A DNA stretch of 64,000 bases from Stenotrophomonas sp. VV52. GTDB taxonomy: Bacteria > Pseudomonadota > Gammaproteobacteria > Xanthomonadales > Xanthomonadaceae. Every line of letters starts with the position of its first letter. The stretch's first letter is position 1. This document shows, in pieces, positions 8,535 to 16,815 of this stretch. The DNA is taken from the NCBI RefSeq assembly GCF_002893095.1, contig NZ_KZ622864.1:186001-250000 (forward strand). Reading direction: 5' to 3'. Position numbers and translations under genes: made by a program. Below the pieces are notes generated by a model. It did not search any database. It was not told the origin of the DNA and saw nothing but the letters and a program-made list of their open reading frames with translations.

Positions 8535-9068
8535 ATGAGCGGTTACTGCCTCATCGCCCCGGGCCACCCGGTGCACGGTCACTACCATGACCATGAATAT
8601 GGCTTCCCGCAGCGCGACGAACGCGAGCTGTTCGAGCGCCTGCTGCTGGAGATCAACCAGGCCGGGCTGAGCTGGGAAACCATCCTGAAGAAGCGCGAAG
8701 GCTTCCGCGCGGCCTACGACCAGTTCGACGTGGACACGGTGGCGGCCTACGGCGAGCGCGAGGTGGAGCGCCTGCTCAACGACCCGGGCATCATCCGCAA
8801 CCGGCTCAAGGTGCATGCGGCGATCCACAACGCCCAGGTGATCCAGCAGCTGCGGGCCAGCCACGGCAGTTTCGCGGCCTGGCTGGACGCGCACCACCCG
8901 CGCGACAAGGCCGAGTGGGTGAAGCTGTTCAAGAAGACCTTCCGCTTCACCGGCGGTGAGATCACCGGCGAGTTCCTGATGAGCCTGGGGTATCTGCCCG
9001 GCGCGCACGCCAAGGATTGCCCCGTTTACAAGCGGTTGGCGAAATTGCGGGCTCAGACGCCCATGTAA
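8535..9068 (+). CDS. tag: DNA-3-methyladenine glycosylase I
   Basis: Base-excision repair enzyme of 177 residues that removes 3-methyladenine. The zinc-snap ligands of Tag appear to be present: Cys5 and a His near residue 18 at the N-terminus, and the pair in HAKDC near the C-terminus. The segments EYGFPQRDERELFERLLLE, GLSWETIL and the NDPGIIRNRLKV loop are family-typical. It is monocistronic; its 3' end overlaps the convergent YitT gene by 16 bases. Confidence 0.93.
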   Translation: MSGYCLIAPGHPVHGHYHDHEYGFPQRDERELFERLLLEINQAGLSWETILKKREGFRAAYDQFDVDTVAAYGEREVERLLNDPGIIRNRLKVHAAIHNAQVIQQLRASHGSFAAWLDAHHPRDKAEWVKLFKKTFRFTGGEITGEFLMSLGYLPGAHAKDCPVYKRLAKLRAQTPM

Positions 9069-9799
9069 CGGCCGGGGCGGTGGTTGAACATCAGCACCAG
9101 GCTGAGCACCACCGCGCCGATCGCCGAATACAGCACCTTGTCCGGCGAGAGCACGAAGAACGCCACGCCCATCAGCAGGGTGTCGAACGACATCTGCACC
9201 TTGCCGGCGCTCCAGCCACGGGTGCGCTGCAGGTATACCGCCAGGATGCCGATGCCGCCCAGGCTGGCCCGGTGGCGGATGTAGAACAGGATGCCCAGCC
9301 CGGCCAGCGCGCCGCCGACCAGCGCCGAGTACAGCGAGCTCATATGGGCGAAGTCGGCCCAGCGCGGCAGCAGGTCGACGAGCACGCCACAGGCGGTAAC
9401 CGCAGCGAAGGTCTTGAGGGTGAACTCCCACCCCATGCGGCGTACCGCCACCCAGTAGAACGGCAGGTTGACCAGTACGAACACCACGCCGAAGTTCCAG
9501 CCGAAGGCGTAGTGGGCCAGGAACGCCAGCCCGGCCATGCCGCCGATCATCAGCCCGCCCTTGGCGAAGATCGCCAGGCCCAGCGAGGCCACCAGAGTGG
9601 CCAGGATCATGCCCTGCACGTCCTCGGCAACCGAATGGCGCAGCGCTTTCTCGTCGGCCAGGGTGCCCGCGCTGTCCGGTGGTGGGGTCAGCGGGCCAGC
9701 GGTGACCAGATGGCCGTCAGCGTCGTCGCACGGCGCAGGGCCATGGGATTCAAGGGACATGGGGGTGGGGCCAGACTCGTGGGGAGCGGTATTAGACAC
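9053..9799 (-). CDS. YitT family membrane protein
   Basis: Inner-membrane protein of 248 residues with about six hydrophobic helices (roughly residues 65-85, 90-107, 110-125, 133-160, 170-190 and 222-240) after a 60-residue polar, Pro-rich N-terminus. The layout and segments such as IFAKGGLMIGGMAGLAFLAHY and RASLGGIGILAVYLQ fit the YitT/YczE-like family, whose transport function is not established. It overlaps the convergent tag gene by 16 bases. Confidence 0.85.
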   Translation of the reverse strand: MSNTAPHESGPTPMSLESHGPAPCDDADGHLVTAGPLTPPPDSAGTLADEKALRHSVAEDVQGMILATLVASLGLAIFAKGGLMIGGMAGLAFLAHYAFGWNFGVVFVLVNLPFYWVAVRRMGWEFTLKTFAAVTACGVLVDLLPRWADFAHMSSLYSALVGGALAGLGILFYIRHRASLGGIGILAVYLQRTRGWSAGKVQMSFDTLLMGVAFFVLSPDKVLYSAIGAVVLSLVLMFNHRPGRYMGV

Positions 9800-9874
9800 G
9801 ATTGACGTGACAGTTGCAGGTGAAATGATTCAGTTCCGCAACAATCGGCCGGATCTGGCGGGTTTCGGCCGAGC

Positions 9875-10090
9875 CTAGTCCGGCCGCCCCTTCAGGTGGT
9901 GGGCCACCAGCGCGTTGGCATGACCGTGGCCCAACCCGTGCGCCTCCTTCAGGAAGCCGACCAGCGCCATGTGCTTCAGCCCGCCCTGGGTAGCCAATAG
10001 AGCCAGCCAATGCCCGACCGGTTGGCCATAGGTTTTCTCAATGGATGGGAAGTAAGACGCGGGGCCTTTGACCGGGGCGATGTCGTTCAT
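9875..10090 (-). CDS. Small DUF4287-type protein, 71 aa
   Basis: Cytoplasmic protein of 71 residues starting at ATG 10090. The sequence (SYFPSIEKTYGQPVGHWLALL, then GGLKHMALVGFLKEAHGLGHGHANALVAHH) matches the short DUF4287 proteins that carry a helical His-rich core. No enzymatic role is known. It lies alone between the YitT gene and a membrane protein gene, all on the minus strand. Confidence 0.82.
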   Translation of the reverse strand: MNDIAPVKGPASYFPSIEKTYGQPVGHWLALLATQGGLKHMALVGFLKEAHGLGHGHANALVAHHLKGRPD

Positions 10091-10200
10091 GACCGTTTCC
10101 TCGCAGGTGGGTTCATCTGGTACGACGAACCTGCGGGGCGGAAATCGACAGGCAGCGGCCGGGACAGCGCACGACCGTGGGTCGTGCGCTCCACCACCGA

Positions 10201-10803
10201 CTAGCGGCTGACCTCCGGATTCATCGCCATGGCGATCAACAGCAGCAACAGGAACAGACCGCCGACGACCGTTACCAGGATGTGCAGCGGACTGAACCGG
10301 TCCATCTGCGCCATGTCCACCCGTTCGTCCTGGTGGTAGCGACGCAGCAGGCTGTTGACCGGCAGCAGCGGCACGAAGGCGAACAGGGCCAGCAACCACC
10401 CGGCGTTGGGCAGGCGGCTGGCAAGGTTGAGCAGGAAGTAGGCCAGTGCCAGCAGGCCCGGCGCGAACGCGAGGTCGCGCCGACGATTGCTGGCGGCGTC
10501 GCGCAGTTGGCTGAAACACAGGTACGCCCAGAGTGGCGAGAACAGTGCGCGCGCCCAGGGCCATTGGGTTCCCCCGGTCTCGCGCTTGATCGTTTGCCAT
10601 TTTCGCCAGAACCAGTACACCGGGTACAGCCCCAGCGTGGTCAGCGACAGCGTCACCATCTTCATGGACGAAGGAGAGTAATAGGCTGCCGCGTCGGAGA
10701 TCGGCTGGGCGTACGCTCCGGCGTCAGGCACGGCGCGCGGCAAGGCAGGAGGCGTCGGAAACGTGGCCGGCGCGCGGTACGGATCATGCAATTCCATGTG
10801 CAT
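10201..10803 (-). CDS. Membrane protein of unknown function, 200 aa
   Basis: Protein with a 45-residue Pro/Ala-rich N-terminus and roughly four hydrophobic segments: 48-66 (LTTLGLYPVYWFWRKW), a central pair around 110-150 and a C-terminal one (HILVTVVGGLFLLLLLIAMA). The TTLGLYPVYWFWRKW segment resembles DUF4234-like proteins. Two in-frame ATG codons (10803, 10797) are possible; GAGAAGA just upstream fits either. Convergent or tandem context gives no clue to function. Confidence 0.75.
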   Translation of the reverse strand: MHMELHDPYRAPATFPTPPALPRAVPDAGAYAQPISDAAAYYSPSSMKMVTLSLTTLGLYPVYWFWRKWQTIKRETGGTQWPWARALFSPLWAYLCFSQLRDAASNRRRDLAFAPGLLALAYFLLNLASRLPNAGWLLALFAFVPLLPVNSLLRRYHQDERVDMAQMDRFSPLHILVTVVGGLFLLLLLIAMAMNPEVSR

Positions 10804-10917
10804 TCTTCTCTACGATGACAGTGCTACCGGCACGGTGCCGGCCCCTTGAAGCACCACGTACAGCAAGGGCGCGCCGGCATTGCACCGCGCGCGCCCCTTT
10901 TCCCGGGATCCGCTGTG

Positions 10918-12060
10918 TCAGCGGACTTCGGAAATCTCCACCCCGTCCAGCCCCTGCGACAGCGTACGCGCGTCACCGCCCTGGGAGAGTTTGATGCGCA
11001 GGCGCACTTCGTTCTGCGAATCGGCGTAACGCAGCGCGTCTTCGTAGCTGATCTCGCCGGCCTGGTAGAGCTCGAACAGGCTCTGGTCGAAGGTGCGCAT
11101 GCCCAGCTGCACCGACTCCTTCATCACTTCCTTGAGCTTGTGGATCTCACCGTCGCGGATGTAATCCTGCACCAGCGGCGTGCCCAGCATGATTTCCATC
11201 GCCACCTTGCGCGACTTGCCGTCGGGCGACGGGACCAGCTGCTGGGCGACCACGCCCTTGAGGTTCAGCGACAGGTCCATCAGCAGTTGGTTGCGACGGT
11301 CTTCCGGGAAGAAGTTGATGATGCGGTCCATTGCCTGGTTGGCGTTGTTGGCATGCAGGGTGCACAGCACCAGGTGGCCGGTTTCGGCGAACGCGATGGC
11401 GTGGTCCATGCCTTCGCGGGTACGCACTTCGCCGATCATGATCACGTCCGGCGCCTGGCGCAGGGTGTTCTTCAGCGCCGCTTCCCAGCTGTCGGTGTCG
11501 ATGCCGACCTCGCGCTGGGTGATGATGCAGCCTTCATGCTTGTGCACGAACTCGATCGGGTCTTCGATGGTGATGATGTGCCCGGTGGAGTTCAGGTTGC
11601 GGTAGCCGATCATCGCCGCCAGCGAGGTCGACTTGCCGGTACCGGTGGCACCCACGAACAGGATGATGCCGCGCTTGGTCATCGCCAGCGTCTTGATGAT
11701 CGGCGGCAGGCTCAGCTCTTCCACGGTGGGAATGCGCGTTTCGATCCGACGCAGCACCATGCCGACCTGGTTGCGCTGGTAGAAGCAGCTCACGCGGAAG
11801 CGGCCGACACCGGACAGGCCGATGGCAAAGTTGCACTCGTGGGTCTTTTCGAACTCTTCGCGCTGCGCCGGCGTCATCACGTTCAGCACCAGGTCGCGGC
11901 TCTGCTGCGGCGTCAGCGGGGTCTGGGTGATCGGCGAGATCTTGCCGTTGACCTTGATCGCCGGCGGCATGCCCGCGGTGATGAACAGGTCCGACGCCTT
12001 CTGGTGCGCCATCAGCTTGAGGAACGAGGTGAAGTCGATGGTGGTGCTGGTGGTGTTCAT
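10918..12060 (-). CDS. pilU: Type IV pilus retraction ATPase PilU
   Basis: Cytoplasmic hexameric ATPase of 380 residues that assists PilT in pilus retraction and twitching. It has the N-terminal PAS-like domain, Walker A GATGTGKST, Walker B-type LIMIGEVRTREGM and the His box. The longer N-terminus (TTIDFTSFLKLMAHQKASDLFITAG) and the extended C-terminus separate it from PilT. It follows pilT with 99 bp between, an interval that holds a three-unit repeat array. A GC-rich hairpin (10866-10895) without a T-tract lies after its stop. Confidence 0.95.
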   Translation of the reverse strand: MNTTSTTIDFTSFLKLMAHQKASDLFITAGMPPAIKVNGKISPITQTPLTPQQSRDLVLNVMTPAQREEFEKTHECNFAIGLSGVGRFRVSCFYQRNQVGMVLRRIETRIPTVEELSLPPIIKTLAMTKRGIILFVGATGTGKSTSLAAMIGYRNLNSTGHIITIEDPIEFVHKHEGCIITQREVGIDTDSWEAALKNTLRQAPDVIMIGEVRTREGMDHAIAFAETGHLVLCTLHANNANQAMDRIINFFPEDRRNQLLMDLSLNLKGVVAQQLVPSPDGKSRKVAMEIMLGTPLVQDYIRDGEIHKLKEVMKESVQLGMRTFDQSLFELYQAGEISYEDALRYADSQNEVRLRIKLSQGGDARTLSQGLDGVEISEVR

Positions 12061-12087
12061 TGCGGTGTGCTCCGAAGATTGCCTGGA

Positions 12088-12157
12088 GCCGGCCGGCGGC
12101 CGGCACTACCCGCTGGGCAGAGCCCAGCGCTACCCGCCGGGCAGGGCCCGGCGCTAC
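12088..12157 (-). repeat. Tandem array of three GTAG palindromes, 24-bp period
   Basis: Reverse units at 12088-12109, 12112-12133 and 12136-12157 are spaced exactly 24 bp apart (22-bp unit plus CC). Their 7-bp stems are GCCGGCC, GCTGGGC and GCCGGGC, each perfectly self-complementary across a 3-base loop. The array sits between pilT and pilU. Confidence 0.92.
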
Positions 12158-12159
12158 CA

Positions 12160-13197
12160 TCATTCGAAGATGCGCTTGTCCTTGGCGTATTCCTTGGCCT
12201 GGTTGCGCGTGATCAGGCTGCGCTTGACCAGGTCCTGCAGGTGCTGGTCCAGGGTCATCATGCCCATCTGCTGGCCCGTCTGGATCGCCGAGTACATCTG
12301 CGCCACCTTGTCCTCGCGGATCAGGTTGCGGATGGCCGGGGTGCCGACCATGATTTCCCACGCGGCCGTACGGCCACCGCCAACCTTCTTCAGCAGCGCC
12401 TGCGAAATCACCGCGCGCAGCGACTCGGACAGCATCGAGCGAACCATCGGCTTTTCGCCGGCGGGGAACACGTCGATGATGCGGTCGATGGTCTTGGCCG
12501 CCGAACTGGTATGCAGGGTGCCGAACACCAGGTGGCCGGTTTCGGCCGCGGTCAGCGCCAGGCGGATGGTTTCCAGGTCGCGGAGTTCGCCTACCAGGAT
12601 GATGTCCGGGTCTTCACGCAGTGCCGAACGCAGCGCTTCGTTGAAGCCGTGCGTGTCGCGGTGCACTTCGCGCTGGTTGATCAGGCACTTCTGCGAGGTG
12701 TGCACGAATTCGATCGGATCCTCGACGGTGAGGATGTGGCCGTATTCGTTCTTGTTGATGTGGTCGATCATCGCCGCCAGCGTGGTCGACTTGCCCGAAC
12801 CGGTCGGGCCGGTGACCAGGATCAGGCCCTGCGGCTGGTCGATCAGCTCACGGAAGATCGGCGGCACCGCCAGGTCTTCCAGGGTCAGCACCTCGGACGG
12901 AATGGTACGGAACACCGCACCGGCGCCACGGTTCTGGTTGAACGCGTTGACGCGGAAGCGCGCCAGGCTGGGAATCTCGAACGAGAAGTCGACTTCGAGG
13001 AATTCCTCGTAATCGCGGCGCTGTTTGTCCGACATGATGTCGTAAACGAGCGCATGGACCTGCTTGTGGTCCAGTGCCGGAATATTGATGCGACGGACAT
13101 CGCCGTCGACGCGGATCATCGGCGGCAGGCCTGCCGACAGATGAAGGTCCGACGCCTTGTTCTTAACGGAAAACGCCAACAGTTCGGCGATATCCAT
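12160..13197 (-). CDS. pilT: Type IV pilus retraction ATPase PilT
   Basis: Cytoplasmic motor of 345 residues that depolymerises type IV pili. Conserved features in order: the N-terminal KNKASDLHLSAG, Walker A GPTGSGKST, the Asp box, Walker B DIILVGELRDLETI and the AAETGHLVFGTLHT His box; the C-terminal helix ends AKEYAKDKRIFE. A TATACT-like hexamer lies 55 bases upstream of the ATG (13252-13257 on the complementary strand). It is divergent from the YggS gene. Confidence 0.96.
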   Translation of the reverse strand: MDIAELLAFSVKNKASDLHLSAGLPPMIRVDGDVRRINIPALDHKQVHALVYDIMSDKQRRDYEEFLEVDFSFEIPSLARFRVNAFNQNRGAGAVFRTIPSEVLTLEDLAVPPIFRELIDQPQGLILVTGPTGSGKSTTLAAMIDHINKNEYGHILTVEDPIEFVHTSQKCLINQREVHRDTHGFNEALRSALREDPDIILVGELRDLETIRLALTAAETGHLVFGTLHTSSAAKTIDRIIDVFPAGEKPMVRSMLSESLRAVISQALLKKVGGGRTAAWEIMVGTPAIRNLIREDKVAQMYSAIQTGQQMGMMTLDQHLQDLVKRSLITRNQAKEYAKDKRIFE

Positions 13198-13300
13198 ACG
13201 CTGCTACTCCCCATAGACTGCTGCGACTGGAAGGATCTTTCCCCGGTCGGCAGTATAGCCTCCCTGATCCGCCGGGAAACTGTCCCTTGAGTACCTGCCC

Positions 13301-13993
13301 GTGACCGCCCTGCCCCTGCCCACCCTGTTGCTGAACCTGCACAACGCGGCCACGGCCGCCGGGCGGCCACCCCCGCGCCTGCTGGCGGTGTCCAAGACCC
13401 AGCCGGCCGAGGCGGTGGCTGCACTGGCGGCGCAGGGCCAGCGCGCCTTTGGCGAGAATTACGTGCAGGAAGCGGTGGCCAAGATCGAGGCGCTGGCGCC
13501 GTTGGGACTGGAGTGGCACCTGATCGGGCACCTGCAGTCGAACAAGGCCGAGCTGGCCGCGCAACGCTTCGACTGGGTGCAGAGCGTGGACCGGCCCAAG
13601 CTGGTGGCGGCCCTGGCCGCGCATCGACCGGACACGCTGGCGCCGTTGAACGTGCTGGTGCAGGTCAATATCGACGACGAAGGCAGCAAGCACGGCTGCA
13701 CACCGGACGCAGTGCCGGCACTCGCCGCCGCCATCGCGGCCGAGCCACAGCTGTGCCTGCGCGGGCTGATGGCCATTCCCGCGCCCTGGCCGGACGCCGC
13801 GCGCCGCCAGCAGGCGTTCGAGCGTATGCACGGGCTGTTTGCAGGGCTGGCCGCGCGCTATCCGCAGGTGGATACCCTTTCCATGGGCATGAGCAGCGAC
13901 TACCCCGAGGCCATTGCCCATGGCGCGACCATGGTCCGGGTCGGCACCGCACTGTTCGGCGCCCGCCCCTCCCCCAACAAGGACCCTTCATGA
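13301..13993 (+). CDS. YggS family PLP-binding protein (PLP homeostasis)
   Basis: Single-domain alanine-racemase-fold protein of 230 residues that binds pyridoxal phosphate and helps keep its level balanced. The PLP lysine is Lys32 in LLAVSKTQPAE, followed by FGENYVQEA, EWHLIGHLQSNK and the phosphate-binding LSMGMSSDYPEAIAHG near the end. The start is GTG 13301. The stop overlaps the proC start as ATGA, a classical pairing of these two genes. Confidence 0.95.
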   Translation: MTALPLPTLLLNLHNAATAAGRPPPRLLAVSKTQPAEAVAALAAQGQRAFGENYVQEAVAKIEALAPLGLEWHLIGHLQSNKAELAAQRFDWVQSVDRPKLVAALAAHRPDTLAPLNVLVQVNIDDEGSKHGCTPDAVPALAAAIAAEPQLCLRGLMAIPAPWPDAARRQQAFERMHGLFAGLAARYPQVDTLSMGMSSDYPEAIAHGATMVRVGTALFGARPSPNKDPS

Positions 13994-14811
13994 CGACTGC
14001 TCCCATCACCTTCATCGGCGGCGGCAACATGGCCCGCAGCCTGATTGCCGGGCTGGTCCGCCAGGGCGCGGCGCCCGGCCAGATCCATGTGGCCGAACCG
14101 GTCGCCGCCCTGCGCGAGCAGCTCAGCGCCGAGTTCGGGGTCACCACCTACAGCGATGCCGCCGACGCTGCCGCACAGGGCGCGGTGTGGGTGCTGGCGG
14201 TGAAGCCCCAGGTCCTGCGCGAGGTCTGCACCACGCTGGCCGAGCCTGCCGCGCGCCTGCAGCCGCTGGTGGTCTCCATCGCCGCCGGCATCACCAGTGC
14301 GCAGCTGGCGCGCTGGCTGGGCGGCCATGGCGCGGTGGTGCGCGCGATGCCCAACACCCCGGCGCTGCTCGGCGCGGGGGTCACCGGCCTGTTCGCCACC
14401 GACGGCGTCAGCGAGGAGCAGCGCGCGCTGGCGGACACCGTACTGGCCAGTGCCGGGCGCACGGTGTGGATCGACGACGAAGCGCGCATGGACGCGGTGA
14501 CCGCCGTGTCCGGCAGCGGCCCGGCCTATGTGTTCCTGCTGGCCGAGGCGATGGAAGCAGCCGGGATCGCACAGGGGCTGGCACCGGAGGCCGCACGCAC
14601 GCTGGTGGTGCAGACGTTGCTGGGCGCCAGCCGCATGCTGGAAGAGTCAGGCGAAGCCCCGGCCGAGCTGCGGCGCCGGGTGACCTCGCCGAACGGCACC
14701 ACGCAGGCGGCGATCGAAAGTTTCCAGGCCGACGGTTTCAAAGCGATGGTCGGGCGGGCGATCGAGGCCGCTACCGAGCGGGGGAAGACGTTGTCTGCGG
14801 CGAACGATTGA
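13990..14811 (+). CDS. proC: Pyrroline-5-carboxylate reductase
   Basis: Cytoplasmic enzyme for the last step of proline synthesis, 273 residues. The NAD(P) dinucleotide-binding motif is FIGGGNMARSLIAGL at the N-terminus; VRAMPNTPALLGAG, AVSGSGPAYVFLLAEAM and the C-terminal VTSPNGTTQAAIESF are all family hallmarks. It starts inside the stop of the YggS gene (4-base overlap), so the two are co-translated. The 3' end faces soxR across a long imperfect palindrome. Confidence 0.96.
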   Translation: MTTAPITFIGGGNMARSLIAGLVRQGAAPGQIHVAEPVAALREQLSAEFGVTTYSDAADAAAQGAVWVLAVKPQVLREVCTTLAEPAARLQPLVVSIAAGITSAQLARWLGGHGAVVRAMPNTPALLGAGVTGLFATDGVSEEQRALADTVLASAGRTVWIDDEARMDAVTAVSGSGPAYVFLLAEAMEAAGIAQGLAPEAARTLVVQTLLGASRMLEESGEAPAELRRRVTSPNGTTQAAIESFQADGFKAMVGRAIEAATERGKTLSAAND

Positions 14812-14825
14812 GCGGGTCGAACGTA

Positions 14826-14913
14826 CCAGCACCGCGTGGGACACGCATGGCGTGTCGCTACGCAGCGGGCGTTCCGCGTAGAGACACGCCATGCGTGTCC
14901 CAAGCGGTGCTGG
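14826..14913. repeat. Inverted pair of GTAG palindromes within a longer dyad
   Basis: A reverse unit (14840-14861) and a forward unit (14878-14899) with GACACGC-type stems face each other. The symmetry continues outward from CCAGCACCGC (from 14826) to the matching end at 14913 with one mismatch, so the whole 88 bp can fold as a cruciform. It lies between the convergent 3' ends of proC and soxR and may act as a bidirectional terminator, though no T-tract follows. Confidence 0.85.
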
Positions 14914-14922
14914 CCGCAGCCA

Positions 14923-15357
14923 CTACCCCCAACGTTGCGGCCCATCCCCCTGCTCGCCCAGCGCATCGCCGGGATTGGCCAACCGGCACCGCTTCAACGA
15001 CAGGCACCCGCACCCGATGCAATCGGTGAGCTGGTCGCGCAGCAGCAGCAATTCCTCGATCCGCTGGTCCAGCTCGGCGCGCCACAGCGCCGACATCTTC
15101 CCCCACTCGGCACGCGTCGGCGTCTTGTTTTCCGGCAGCGCGGCAAAGGCATGGGCCACCGCCTCCAGCGGCATGCCCACCCGCTGCGCCACGCGGATCA
15201 CCGCCAACCGGCGCAGCACGTCACGACTGAAACGCCGCTGGTTGCCGGCAGTACGCAGGCTGCGGATCAATCCCTTGCGTTCATAGAAGTGCAGCGCCGA
15301 TACCGCCACGCCACTGCGCCGTGCCACCTCGCCTACACTCAGCTCCTGCGCGATCAC
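14923..15357 (-). CDS. soxR: Redox-sensitive transcriptional activator SoxR
   Basis: MerR-family regulator of 144 residues. The N-terminal winged helix ([25 protein letters not shown]) is followed by a dimer helix and the [2Fe-2S] cluster ligands Cys113, Cys116, Cys118 and Cys124 in [12 protein letters not shown], the spacing of E. coli SoxR. Oxidised by redox-cycling compounds, it activates promoters with a long spacer. It is divergent from an MFS exporter gene, with a SoxR box in the gap; no soxS is visible, as usual outside enteric bacteria. Confidence 0.96.
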   Translation of the reverse strand: MIAQELSVGEVARRSGVAVSALHFYERKGLIRSLRTAGNQRRFSRDVLRRLAVIRVAQRVGMPLEAVAHAFAALPENKTPTRAEWGKMSALWRAELDQRIEELLLLRDQLTDCIGCGCLSLKRCRLANPGDALGEQGDGPQRWG

Positions 15358-15360
15358 CGC

Positions 15361-15391
15361 TTGACCTCAACCTTGGTTCAGGTGTCATCGT
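15361..15391 (+). promoter_or_regulatory. SoxR-binding site and long-spacer promoter of the MFS gene
   Basis: The dyad CCTCAACCTTGGTTCAGG (15365-15382) closely matches the 18-bp SoxR box and is flanked by A/T to give ACCT...AGGT. TTGACC (15361-15366) can serve as -35 with a 19-base spacer, the MerR-type length, to a weak -10 CATCGT (15386-15391). It reads toward the MFS gene starting at 15447. Confidence 0.75.
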
Positions 15392-15446
15392 GCGGCACCT
15401 CGTGGCGCGCTGCAAGCGCCACGCACCTTCGTTGCCTGGATTGCAC

Positions 15447-16808
15447 ATGTCTTCCGATGTCGCTTCACTGCCCGCCACCGACGCACCCCCGTCGATCCTC
15501 TCGCCGCGCTACCGCGCCACCACCGTCGGCATGGTGGCGCTGGTCTCCCTGCATGCGTTCGAAGCGCTCGCAGTCGCCGCCGCCATGCCCACCGTCGCCC
15601 ACGACCTGGACGGGCTGCGCCTGTATGCACTCGCCTTCGGCGGCACCCTGGCCACCAGCGTGATCGGCATGACCCTGGCCGGACGCTGGAGCGACCGGCT
15701 GGGCCCGGCGCGCCCGCTGTGGCTGGGCCTGGCCTGTTTCATCGCTGGCCTGCTGGTCGCCGGTTTCGCACAGCACATGCCGGTGCTGGTACTGGGCCGC
15801 CTGCTTCAAGGGCTGGGCGCGGGCGCGATTTCGGTGGCGCTGTACGTGCTGGTGGGCCGCACCTTCCCCGAGTCGCTGCGCCCGCGCGTGTTCGCCGCGT
15901 TCTCGGCCGGCTGGGTGGTGCCGTCGTTGATCGGTCCGGCGATCAGCGGGTTGATCGTGCAGCACCTGGGCTGGCGCTGGGTGTTCCTGGGCGTGCCGCT
16001 GCTGGCCATTCCGGCCGCACTGCTGCTGCGGCCGGCGCTGCGCGCGGTGCCACCACTGGCCGTTGGCGTCGGATCCAACCGCAGCGTGGTGCGCTGGGCG
16101 ATCGGTGCCTCACTGGGCGCGCTGCTGCTGTACGTGGGCGGTCAGCAGGTCGGCTGGCCGGCGCTGGCAGTGCTGCTGCCGGCCATCGCGCTGCTGGTGT
16201 TGTGCAGCTGGAAACTGCTGCCGCAGGGCACGCTGCGGCTGCGGCGCGGCCTGCCCAGCGTGATCGCCCTGCGCGGGATCGCGGCGTCGGCGTTCTTCGG
16301 CTGCGAGGCGTTCCTGCCGCTGCTCCTGCAGCGCGAACGCGGCCTGAGCCCGCTGCTGGCCGGGGTGGCCTTGAGCCTGGGCGCACTGGGCTGGTTCAGC
16401 GGTTCCTGGTTCCAGGGCCACCAGGGCCAGGGCATGTCGCGGCGAACCCTGCTGGGTGCCGGTGCGCTGCTGATGTGCGCCGGCATCATCGGCACCGCGC
16501 TGGCGATCCAGCCCGGCGTTCCGCTGTGGTTGGCGCTGGCCGGGTGGACGCTGACCGGACTGGGCATGGGCCTGATCTATCCGAGCCTGTCGGTGCTGAC
16601 GCTGTCGCTGTCACCGCCTGCGCAGCAGGGCGCCAACACCTCGGCATTGCAGCTGAGCGAAGCGCTGGCCGTGGCCACCACGCTGGCCGTGTCCGGATCG
16701 CTGTTCGCGTGGATGCTGTCGGTGGACGTAACCCTGGGTTACCTGCAGACGTTCGCGATCATGCTGTTGCTGGCTGCCGCCAGCGTTGTGGTCGCAAGGC
16801 GCGTATGA
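15447..16808 (+). CDS. MFS transporter, probable drug exporter under SoxR control
   Basis: Inner-membrane major facilitator of 453 residues with about 12-14 hydrophobic helices. The loop 2-3 motif appears as GRWSDRLGPARPLW and the motif C region of drug:proton antiporters as GWVVPSLIGPAISG. ATG 15447 is chosen because it lies about 55 bases downstream of the SoxR promoter; the frame is open further upstream. A divergent soxR with a SoxR box in between points to export of redox-active toxic compounds, by analogy with SoxR regulons in non-enteric bacteria. Confidence 0.88.
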   Translation: MSSDVASLPATDAPPSILSPRYRATTVGMVALVSLHAFEALAVAAAMPTVAHDLDGLRLYALAFGGTLATSVIGMTLAGRWSDRLGPARPLWLGLACFIAGLLVAGFAQHMPVLVLGRLLQGLGAGAISVALYVLVGRTFPESLRPRVFAAFSAGWVVPSLIGPAISGLIVQHLGWRWVFLGVPLLAIPAALLLRPALRAVPPLAVGVGSNRSVVRWAIGASLGALLLYVGGQQVGWPALAVLLPAIALLVLCSWKLLPQGTLRLRRGLPSVIALRGIAASAFFGCEAFLPLLLQRERGLSPLLAGVALSLGALGWFSGSWFQGHQGQGMSRRTLLGAGALLMCAGIIGTALAIQPGVPLWLALAGWTLTGLGMGLIYPSLSVLTLSLSPPAQQGANTSALQLSEALAVATTLAVSGSLFAWMLSVDVTLGYLQTFAIMLLLAAASVVVARRV

Positions 16809-16815
16809 CACCCCG

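Noticed and set aside
10866..10895. Terminator after pilU
   Set aside because: The hairpin has a T-run only on the plus strand, where no gene ends.
12088..12157. CRISPR-like array
   Set aside because: The period is only 24 bp with 2-bp gaps; units are palindromes and no cas gene is present.
10846..13290. 814-codon open frame on the plus strand antisense to pilU and pilT
   Set aside because: It is a shadow of two certain minus-strand genes; the translation is His/Arg/Val/Gln-rich with no domain, as usual for antisense frames in high-GC DNA.
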